A stretch of DNA of 64,000 nt. Source: Marinobacter sp. SS21. Lineage in GTDB: Bacteria > Pseudomonadota > Gammaproteobacteria > Pseudomonadales > Oleiphilaceae. Position numbers and translations under genes: made by a program. The notes beneath the pieces are model-generated. The model worked only from the letters and a program-made list of their open reading frames with translations. It had not been told where the DNA came from and ran no database searches. The stretch's first letter is position 1. Each line of letters opens with the position of its first letter. The DNA is taken from positions 1 through 64,000 of the forward strand of contig NZ_JAQNDA010000003.1 of assembly GCF_028369065.1 (NCBI RefSeq), read 5' to 3'. Positions 55,631 through 64,000 of the stretch are shown here, one piece after another.

Positions 55631-55990
55631 TCAGTCTTGCCCCATGGCAAGACCAACCGCTTCGACCCATTCCAAAAAGGAAGTCTCGTCGGATTCAAGA
55701 ATCTTTAGCCCAGCGGCCCAGCAACGTTCTTCCACTGCACGGCACCAGATCACTTCTGTCATCAGTCTAAACGGCTCCTTAGCACACACCAGCGACACCG
55801 TCGCCGGTAACAACGCCCCCTCCTGCAACGGTTGACGACACTGCAACCGCAGCCCTGCTATCGACAGGTCGGTGCTGAACGCCTCCAGACGCGTGATGCC
55901 ATCGCCCACGTCCGGGTCGCCGCTGTCCAACTCCAAAAAAACGTTTACTTTGCCTGTCAGCCTGTAATCAGTACGCTTTTCAGAAGTCAC
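55631..55990 (-). CDS. PilZ-domain protein (c-di-GMP receptor type)
   Basis: This 119-residue single-domain protein has the c-di-GMP-binding signature: RTDYR at residues 6-10 and DLSIAGLR (D/NxSxxG) near residue 40. PilZ proteins couple c-di-GMP to motility or surface attachment. It is convergent with fabI (60 nt) and lies next to DUF1631, a family that often travels with such signalling proteins. The target is unknown. Confidence 0.92.
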   Translation of the reverse strand: MTSEKRTDYRLTGKVNVFLELDSGDPDVGDGITRLEAFSTDLSIAGLRLQCRQPLQEGALLPATVSLVCAKEPFRLMTEVIWCRAVEERCWAAGLKILESDETSFLEWVEAVGLAMGQD

Positions 55991-56075
55991 CTACCACCCT
56001 TCCCTTATCCATACTGAACCCTGCCCGCATCCTCATTCCCTTTTTGATATCCGGGCTCCCGAGATAGGGTTGTCA

Positions 56076-57899
56076 TCAATGACGGCCCACCCGTATGCGA
56101 CCGACCACCCTGGTGAGGGTATCGTCGAACTCCACTGCTCCGCTCAATATTCGAACTCTTCCGTCGGCCAGCTCTTTTACCAGAACCTCTTGCAGGAATT
56201 CCCGCCGATTGAGGCCCAGCCGGTCAACAAACACCAGTTTGCGACTGGCGTTAATTCGAACGGCGAGCTTCATTTTGGTGGGAGGTTCGCCGGATTCCCG
56301 GGAAGGCACTGCGATCCAGCTACCGAGCTTGAGACCATCGATTGCAACCTGAGCGGCCTGAAGACGTTCCTGCTGCACCCGCAAGCGCTCAGCTTCCTCC
56401 AGCTGTTGCTGCTTCGCCTCCTCTTCGGCCTTAAGGCGTTGCTGTTCCTGCAATTTGGCCGTGAGTTCCTCGCGCTTTTGCTGTTCGGCAGCCTCGACCT
56501 TACGCCGAAGCTCCTCTGCTCTCGCTTTTGCCTGAAGCGCCGCCTGCTCCCTTTGTCGGCGTTGGCCATGGTAGACCCCCGCAAGGGACAAAACCGTATC
56601 TTTTAATACATCCTGAAAACGATTAAGCGGAGGTATCGGTCTCAAGCGACCGGCTGACCGGGCCTGGACAAACTCCGACCAGGGCAGCAGGCCCAACTTT
56701 ACGCCAGCCCCGTTGGTCCAGAGAACTTCACAGGTATCGTCCAGAAAGGCCAAGAAAAAACGTCGTTGCTCGTCGGCGCCCTGGCCTTCAACAAACCACT
56801 GCTGAAGTGCAGCTGCCAGTTCGTGCTCGGATGGCCGCGCCAGTGTTAACCAGCCTTCATCAAACTGGAGGTTTCGATGACCACCCAGGGCGGGCGCCAG
56901 TTCCAGCGGTTCGCCCCGCAGACGCGCAACGATCACGGTTTCGACAACATTCAGGGCACTTTGCGCCAAGGCCTGTCCGAACACCCTCTGCCACACCTCG
57001 GACAAGCGATCACCGATTTGCTCGCCAACATGATAGAGCCGATCAGAACTGCCATCGGACAAGCTGGGATCTCCAACCCATACCAGCCATTCCAACAACT
57101 TTCTCGCATGGCGCCAATCATCACTGGCCATCCCGGTGTTGAGCGCGACCTGCCGTAAGAGTTTGAGCCAATGGGTTACCACAAACTCGGAAATGGCATC
57201 AGGCAGCTCCCTTTCGATCAGAGCCCGTCCGACCAATGCCCGCGCTGTATGGTCTGCCCATCGCTGCCGCGCGGCGCCCTGTTCGGTCGCCAGCAACCGG
57301 CTCCGAAGCATGCCGACACGTTCAAGTCGTAGATCGGCGTCAGTCGCCCATTGGGCGCTGTAGGTTGAAAACGGCGTCAGTGTGCCCGTCTCGAAACAGG
57401 CGGACACCGCGATCACCATGGCGTCCAGTTGATCCAGTAACGCACGGGCCGAACGCCCGCCGGAATCACTCCAGCCGCGCCAATCGCCAAGGCTGTCCAG
57501 CCAATTCGTGATACCGCCTTCAAACCCGGACGCCCCCTGATCATTCAATCGCCAAGCCAGAAAAAAACGCAATCGGGCCACTTTTCCCGCCAGAGCCACG
57601 TGCAATCCCGAGGTCTGCAAGAACACATCCATAATGCGATCCGCAAGATAGGCGGAGTTCACCTGACGCACGGTCCAGGCCAGCGATACCGATTTGATGA
57701 GGTGAACGACAGATTCGTCCCGCTGTTCATTCCAGCAGGAAAGCAGCAAAGGCCGCCAATCCGCATGCCGGTCATCGTCCAGCGGGCCAACCGGATACGG
57801 CAGATCAGGAATACGGATCCCGCAAATAATATCGTTGATGAGTTGTTTGATGTCCGCTGAAACATCAGCTCCGGGCGGGGCTTTGACTTGCTGTGACAT
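56076..57899 (-). CDS. DUF1631 family protein
   Basis: This 607-residue soluble protein matches DUF1631: the N-terminal helical part (HADWRPLLLSCWNEQRDES; VRQVNSAYLADRIMDVFL), EVLWTNGAGVKLGLLPWSEFVQ, a long coiled coil (about 445-520, rich in E, Q, K and A), then a compact beta domain (LKLGSWIAVPSRESG; LVFVDRLGLNRREFLQEVL) that resembles a PilZ-type barrel. Function is unknown. It is on the same strand as the PilZ gene, 85 nt upstream of it. Confidence 0.85.
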   Translation of the reverse strand: MSQQVKAPPGADVSADIKQLINDIICGIRIPDLPYPVGPLDDDRHADWRPLLLSCWNEQRDESVVHLIKSVSLAWTVRQVNSAYLADRIMDVFLQTSGLHVALAGKVARLRFFLAWRLNDQGASGFEGGITNWLDSLGDWRGWSDSGGRSARALLDQLDAMVIAVSACFETGTLTPFSTYSAQWATDADLRLERVGMLRSRLLATEQGAARQRWADHTARALVGRALIERELPDAISEFVVTHWLKLLRQVALNTGMASDDWRHARKLLEWLVWVGDPSLSDGSSDRLYHVGEQIGDRLSEVWQRVFGQALAQSALNVVETVIVARLRGEPLELAPALGGHRNLQFDEGWLTLARPSEHELAAALQQWFVEGQGADEQRRFFLAFLDDTCEVLWTNGAGVKLGLLPWSEFVQARSAGRLRPIPPLNRFQDVLKDTVLSLAGVYHGQRRQREQAALQAKARAEELRRKVEAAEQQKREELTAKLQEQQRLKAEEEAKQQQLEEAERLRVQQERLQAAQVAIDGLKLGSWIAVPSRESGEPPTKMKLAVRINASRKLVFVDRLGLNRREFLQEVLVKELADGRVRILSGAVEFDDTLTRVVGRIRVGRH

Positions 57900-58321
57900 T
57901 CAGTTGTAGGTCCACATGGTGGCGAGTAAATTCCGTTTTATGCCGCTGACGCCGTGGTTCCAAAACAGCGATCCGGAGCCGGCCTGGTTTGCGGACCAAC
58001 ACACCGAACGTGGAGTGCGGTGCCAGCGACCAAACCATTGCACCATGGCATTCCCCGCGCGTCCAGAGCGGAGTCGTATCAGTTTGTACCACAAGGCGAA
58101 GAACACGCCGGCTCTATCAGGCAGAATCCCCCGGCTACCGCACCCTCGCCGCATTGCAAAGCCTGGGTAAATAACGCAGTATATCGAACACTCCGGTACA
58201 CGGAGGCCTCACCTCCCGACCGTATAACCATTTGAATAGATGGGGCTCAATTGTTCACGTGACGCTCAATCGTTCATGTGATACCGCCCCGTAGCAGACA
58301 CGAATCGAGGATCAAAGCAGC
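57900..58321. other. Spacer before DAHP synthase, with a possible decayed small gene
   Basis: In these 422 nt the plus-strand frame starting ATG at 57916 reads like coding sequence for about 31 codons (MVASKFRFMPLTPWFQNSD...), then loses that quality. The codons at the end of a different frame (RRLYQAESPGYRTLAALQSLGK, stop 58172-58174) also look coding. This could be a frameshifted small gene, or chance. A 19-bp tandem pair is at 58245-58282. Confidence 0.35.
58245..58282. repeat. Two 19-bp tandem repeats upstream of DAHP synthase
   Basis: GCTCAAT-GTTCA-GTGA-type units at 58245-58263 and 58264-58282 match at 16 of 19 positions. They end 39 nt before the start codon, in the promoter or leader region. 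Confidence 0.8.
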
Positions 58322-59389
58322 ATGTCCGGCATCAAGCTCGAGAACGTCAACGTCGCCAGCCAGGAGACGTTGATTACCCCTGAGGCGCTGAAAGCGGAGA
58401 TGCCACTGTCCGAACAGGCAGCGGCAACCGTCGAACGGGGACGTCAGGCGATTTACGACATTATGGATGGCAAGGACCATCGCCTGTTTATTGTTGTCGG
58501 TCCCTGCTCCATCCACGATGTGAAAGCAGCCCGGGAATACGCCGAGAAGCTCAAGGCCCTGGCGGAGGAAGTCAGCGACACCCTGCTGATCGTCATGCGG
58601 GTTTACTTCGAGAAGCCTCGCACAACCGTTGGCTGGAAGGGACTGATTAACGACCCCCACCTTGACGACACCTTCGACATTGAGCAAGGACTGCACATTG
58701 GCCGTCGCCTGTTGCTGGACATTGCCGAGCTGGGACTGCCCACCGCGACCGAAGCCCTGGACCCCATCTCACCCCAGTACCTGCAAGACACCATTTCCTG
58801 GTCCGCCATCGGCGCCCGAACAACCGAGTCTCAGACTCACCGGGAAATGAGCAGTGGCCTGTCCATGGCCATTGGCTTCAAGAACGGAACCGATGGGAGT
58901 CTGGACGTTGCGGTCAACGCCATGAAATCCGTTTCCCACCCGCACAGCTTCCTGGGCATCAATCAGGAAGGCCAGGTTGCCATTATCCGAACCCAGGGCA
59001 ACGCCTACGGTCATGTGGTGCTGCGTGGCGGCGGCGGAAAGCCCAACTACGATTCCGTCAGCGTGGCGCTGTGCGAGCAGGCGCTGGAGAAAGCCGGGCT
59101 GCGCAAATCCATTATGGTGGATTGCAGCCATGCCAACTCCAACAAGGATCCAGGCCTTCAGCCCCTGGTGATGCAGGACATATCTCACCAGATTCTCGAA
59201 GGAAACAGCTCTATTCAGGGACTGATGGTGGAAAGCCACCTGAACTGGGGTAACCAGTCCATTCCCGAGGATCTGTCCCAACTGCAGTATGGTGTATCCA
59301 TTACCGATGCCTGCATCGACTGGCCGACCACCGAGAAAGCGATCCGCGACATGCGCGACAAGCTCAAAGACGTACTGCCCAATCGCTAG
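58322..59389 (+). CDS. 3-deoxy-7-phosphoheptulonate (DAHP) synthase, AroFGH type
   Basis: This 355-residue class I DAHP synthase condenses phosphoenolpyruvate and erythrose 4-phosphate, the first step of aromatic amino acid synthesis. Core motifs are VVGPCSIHDVKAAREYA, RVYFEKPRTTVGWKGLINDP, GARTTESQTHRE and DCSHANSNKDP. The feedback class (Tyr, Phe or Trp) cannot be assigned safely from sequence here. It ends at a strong terminator. Confidence 0.95.
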   Translation: MSGIKLENVNVASQETLITPEALKAEMPLSEQAAATVERGRQAIYDIMDGKDHRLFIVVGPCSIHDVKAAREYAEKLKALAEEVSDTLLIVMRVYFEKPRTTVGWKGLINDPHLDDTFDIEQGLHIGRRLLLDIAELGLPTATEALDPISPQYLQDTISWSAIGARTTESQTHREMSSGLSMAIGFKNGTDGSLDVAVNAMKSVSHPHSFLGINQEGQVAIIRTQGNAYGHVVLRGGGGKPNYDSVSVALCEQALEKAGLRKSIMVDCSHANSNKDPGLQPLVMQDISHQILEGNSSIQGLMVESHLNWGNQSIPEDLSQLQYGVSITDACIDWPTTEKAIRDMRDKLKDVLPNR

Positions 59390-59406
59390 GCCTCGACAAT
59401 GCAATC

Positions 59407-59440
59407 AAAAAGGGACAGTGTTAACCACTGTCCCTTTTTT
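59407..59440. terminator. Bidirectional terminator between DAHP synthase and cobA
   Basis: A perfect 14-bp stem (59407-59420/59426-59439) has a 5-nt loop, an A run on the left and a T run on the right. It serves both convergent genes. Confidence 0.9.
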
Positions 59441-59457
59441 ATGCCAACCAGACCGGA

Positions 59458-61634
<2,177 letters not shown>

Positions 61635-61698
61635 TTATACCTGCGGGAGCGTCGCTGAACACTGCCCCAAGGCTCGGGATTCGGCGACCAGGCAGCCG

Positions 61699-63045
61699 CT
61701 AACCTTTGTCAGGCGGGTATCGCTGGCGATCACTGCTGCGATTCATCTCGTCCAGTCGCGCGCGCTTATCAGCCAGCTTGATCTCCAGACCTCGGTTCAC
61801 CGGCTGATAATAGCGACGCCCCTGAATGGCCTCCGGCAGGTAACATTCACCGGCCGCGAAGGCCCCTGGCTCATCGTGGGCGTAGCGGTAGTCATCTCCA
61901 TGACCGAGCGATTTCAATAACTTGGTGGGCGCATTGCGAAGATGAACCGGGACCTCGTAATCCGGCTCGTTGCGTATGTCGGCCATGCAGCGGTTAAAGG
62001 CCTGGTAGACTCCAATACTCTTGGGGGCCAGCGCCAGGTAAGTGACTGCTTGGGCGAGGGCCAAATCGCCTTCCGGCGACCCCAAACGCTCCTGGGCGTC
62101 CCAGGCATCCAAGGCCAGCCGCAATGCCCGCGGATCAGCGTTACCGATGTCCTCACTGGCAATTCGCACCAGGCGTCGGGCGACATAGAGCGGATCGCAC
62201 CCGCCTTCCAACATTCGGCACAACCAATACAACGAGCCATCCGGGTCAGATCCGCGAACGGATTTATGCAGCGCGGAGATCTGGTCGTAAAAAATATCAC
62301 CGCCCTTATCAAACCTGCGCAGACTCGTCTGCAGGACCATTTCAAGGTTCTGCGGGGTAATTCTGGCGGCACCGGTGTCATCGGGTTCGGCCAGATCGGC
62401 CCCCACCTCAAGCACGTTGAGGGCCCGGCGGGCATCGCCCCCTGCCGCACCGGCGATGAGTCCCAGCACTTCGTCGCTGACCACTACGCGGCCGGCCAGC
62501 CCCTCCGGGGCTTCCAGTACACGCCGGAGCAACATCAAAATATCCTGCTCGCCGAGCTGCTTGAGTACGTAAACCCGGGTCCGCGACAGAAGCGCGCTGT
62601 TGAGCTCGAAGGAGGGATTTTCGGTGGTTGCCCCGACAAAGATGAAGGTGCCGTCTTCGATATGGGGTAAAAAGGCGTCCTGTTGACTCCTGTTGAAGCG
62701 ATGGACCTCATCAACGAACAACAGGGTGCCGCGGCTTTCGGAATGTTTGCGCAGCTTGGCCCGGTCGACGACGGCGCGAATATCCTTGACCCCGCTAAGC
62801 ACCGCGGAGAGGGTTTCAAAGCTCAGATTGCCAACGTTCGCCAGCAACCGGGCAAAGGTGGTCTTGCCCACCCCGGGAGGTCCCCAGAGCACCATGGAAT
62901 GCAGCTGTTCCTGCTCAATCGCCCGGCGCAAGGGTTTACCCGGGCCCACCAGGTGAGCCTGACCAACGTAATCGTCCAGCGAACCAGGGCGCATCCTGGC
63001 TGCCAGCGGCTCAAACCCTGCGTCGACGAACAGGCTGTCCTGCAT
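61699..63045 (-). CDS. rarA: Replication-associated recombination protein A (MgsA/WHIP family AAA ATPase)
   Basis: RarA (448 residues) is a clamp-loader-like AAA+ ATPase acting at stalled forks. It has Walker A GPPGVGKTTFARLLA near residue 53, Walker B LLFVDEVHRFNRSQQDAF and sensor region FVGATTENPSFELN. The C-terminal tetramerisation domain is complete. The start overlaps the lolA stop by one base, and serS follows after 127 nt. Confidence 0.96.
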   Translation of the reverse strand: MQDSLFVDAGFEPLAARMRPGSLDDYVGQAHLVGPGKPLRRAIEQEQLHSMVLWGPPGVGKTTFARLLANVGNLSFETLSAVLSGVKDIRAVVDRAKLRKHSESRGTLLFVDEVHRFNRSQQDAFLPHIEDGTFIFVGATTENPSFELNSALLSRTRVYVLKQLGEQDILMLLRRVLEAPEGLAGRVVVSDEVLGLIAGAAGGDARRALNVLEVGADLAEPDDTGAARITPQNLEMVLQTSLRRFDKGGDIFYDQISALHKSVRGSDPDGSLYWLCRMLEGGCDPLYVARRLVRIASEDIGNADPRALRLALDAWDAQERLGSPEGDLALAQAVTYLALAPKSIGVYQAFNRCMADIRNEPDYEVPVHLRNAPTKLLKSLGHGDDYRYAHDEPGAFAAGECYLPEAIQGRRYYQPVNRGLEIKLADKRARLDEMNRSSDRQRYPPDKG

Positions 63046-63692
63046 CAGACCCCGTCCTGGATGACGTCAACGCCCTCCGGGTACTCCAGAGCGAATGTCG
63101 AGTCCGCCAATTCCGCGTTGAGCTGGATCTGGTCGAAACTGAGGATGCTGAGCTGAGCCAGGGAGTCTTCCAATCGCATCTCCTGCAGCTCGCCTCGATA
63201 GAACGAAAGGCGCAGCGACACAAACAGCGAATCCGGATTGCGGGGTAGCAGGGTGAATTCACGGGTATCCTGCCCAAGGCGGCGCTCGCTCACCTCGTAG
63301 TGTTCGGCAAGATTGTCGACTTCGCCACTGAGTAGCAACGCCGGAGTACTGGCCGCTCGATCATCCAGAGCATGAATCGTCACCTGCTCGAGATCCGGAT
63401 CATAGACCGAGACGCGCTCGCCATCGCTGACGATGAACTGCGCCATGGGCTCATTGGTTTCCCAATAGAACAGGCCGGGGCGCTTGGCCTTGAGCATGCC
63501 CCGGGATTCCTGAACCTGGCCACCGTTCTCGTCAACCAGTATCTGAATGAAGCGAGCCTGGTAAGTCCGATAGCCCCGCAGGGTCTGAGCCAGCTCCTCC
63601 GCTGCCGAAGACAGGGATTGGGCCGCGACCGGGGCCGTCAGCCAAACCGCCATGAATGCCAACAGGCCGGCGACTACGTTGCTCATTCTCAT
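63045..63692 (-). CDS. lolA: Outer-membrane lipoprotein carrier protein LolA
   Basis: LolA (215 residues) ferries lipoproteins across the periplasm from LolCDE to LolB. A signal peptide (about 1-24, cleavage after VAA) precedes LRGYRTYQARFIQILVDENG and the conserved RPGLFYWETNEP. The ATG at 63692 follows AGGAGA by 6 nt; that site is one unit of a small tandem array at 63706-63742 and onward to the start. It lies downstream of ftsK and upstream of rarA, as in pseudomonads. Confidence 0.95.
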   Translation of the reverse strand: MRMSNVVAGLLAFMAVWLTAPVAAQSLSSAAEELAQTLRGYRTYQARFIQILVDENGGQVQESRGMLKAKRPGLFYWETNEPMAQFIVSDGERVSVYDPDLEQVTIHALDDRAASTPALLLSGEVDNLAEHYEVSERRLGQDTREFTLLPRNPDSLFVSLRLSFYRGELQEMRLEDSLAQLSILSFDQIQLNAELADSTFALEYPEGVDVIQDGV

Positions 63693-63705
63693 CGTTGCTC
63701 TCCTA

Positions 63706-63742
63706 ATTTCTCACCTGGTTTCTCACCTAGATTTTCACCTAG
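63706..63742 (-). repeat. Tandem SD-like units between ftsK and lolA
   Basis: On the minus strand CTAGGTGAAAAT, CTAGGTGAGAAA and CCAGGTGAGAAAT are consecutive 12-13-bp units. A fourth diverged unit TAGGAGAGCAACG holds the actual lolA ribosome-binding site (up to 63693). The first unit overlaps the ftsK stop codon. Confidence 0.85.
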
Positions 63743-64000
63743 TCTCGCGGTGGGGGGGGTGCCAGAACTTCCCGCGACCCGTTGTGGCCCGCCGGACTGA
63801 CGACACCGGAGGCCTCCATGGCCTCCACCAGATTGGCCGCTCGGTTGTAGCCAATCTTGAATTTTCGCTGTACCGAGGAGATGGAAACCCGGCGACCTTC
63901 GGTGACGAAGGCCACGGCCTCGTCAAACAGCGCATCCCCCTCACTGTCGCCGCCACCTTCATTGAGCGTGGGAACTCCCGGCAGGTGTTCACCTTCGGCT
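63739..64000 (-). CDS. ftsK: DNA translocase FtsK, C-terminal part (runs off right edge)
   Basis: The minus-strand frame ending TAG at 63741-63739 encodes about 87 residues of the FtsK gamma domain: [20 protein letters not shown], then [20 protein letters not shown] and [19 protein letters not shown]. The gamma winged-helix domain reads KOPS sequences and activates XerCD at dif. The gene continues beyond the window. A run of eight C lies near the end (63752-63759 on the plus strand as G). Confidence 0.93.
   Translation of the reverse strand, partial: AEGEHLPGVPTLNEGGGDSEGDALFDEAVAFVTEGRRVSISSVQRKFKIGYNRAANLVEAMEASGVVSPAGHNGSREVLAPPPPRD

Noticed and set aside
57900..58154. 84-codon minus-strand open frame
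   Set aside because: It has no recognisable motif and lies opposite a plus-strand frame with better codon choice.

Overview
This looks like a chromosomal stretch of a marine gammaproteobacterium, most likely Marinobacter or a close relative. That is inferred from the protein sequences and from gene order. Two blocks match my memory of Pseudomonas aeruginosa synteny: nfuA-metH-cysI-DUF934-sohB-SCP2-fimL-dnaQ-rnhA-gloB-mltD-yejABEF-fabI, and tRNA-Ser-yccA-tusDCBE plus cobA-serS-rarA-lolA-ftsK. The base composition is fairly GC-rich and even. Apart from a transposase fragment at the left edge and a small IS-end-like inverted-repeat element, there is no sign of a large mobile island.

Layout. 1-4.6 kb: transposase fragment; etfBA on the minus strand divergent from etfQO, with a 127-bp inverted-repeat element and a perfect 22-bp operator-like palindrome between them. 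4.7-10.3 kb (minus strand): SlyD-type isomerase, DUF1285, radical SAM protein, SixA, GpsA, and a STAS/receiver-PP2C signalling pair. 10.5-20 kb (plus strand): an HD phosphohydrolase; an eight-gene, fully overlapping operon for membrane fatty-acid modification (desaturase, NTF2-like, SDR, FAD oxidoreductase, DUF1365, Cfa-type methyltransferase, DUF2878, exported protein); and exonuclease III. 20-25.8 kb: PhaD-like TetR regulator convergent with a phasin, a DUF442 protein, ferrochelatase, and 5-oxoprolinase pxpABC. 25.9-29.8 kb: tRNA-Ser(TGA), a Bax1-I (YccA) protein, the tusDCBE sulfur relay, ybiB. 29.8-44 kb: DUF445, nfuA, metH, cysI with DUF934, an acrylyl-CoA-reductase-like protein, SohB, an SCP2-domain protein, fimL. 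44-55.6 kb: dnaQ, rnhA, a methyltransferase, gloB, mltD, the yej peptide ABC transporter, fabI. 55.6-64 kb: PilZ, DUF1631, DAHP synthase, cobA-serS, rarA-lolA and the 3' end of ftsK.

How the genes fit together. Several blocks concern lipids and redox: the ETF system carries beta-oxidation electrons to quinone, fabI closes fatty-acid elongation, and the eight-gene operon probably makes methylated or oxidised (possibly furan-type) membrane fatty acids. A second theme is sulfur, Fe-S and tetrapyrrole metabolism: tusDCBE, nfuA, cysI, metH, cobA, hemH. A third is surface behaviour: fimL, PilZ, DUF1631 and an HsbA/HsbR-like pair.

The most unusual non-coding signal is a set of seven short tandem arrays (12-19 bp units) placed at gene borders. 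One array appears to have grown out of the last codons of a regulator gene, one repeats the start region of a gene in frame, and one repeats a ribosome-binding-site-like unit before lolA. Other non-track features are a 34-residue membrane peptide gene, an orphan intrinsic terminator that may end a small RNA, and several bidirectional terminators.
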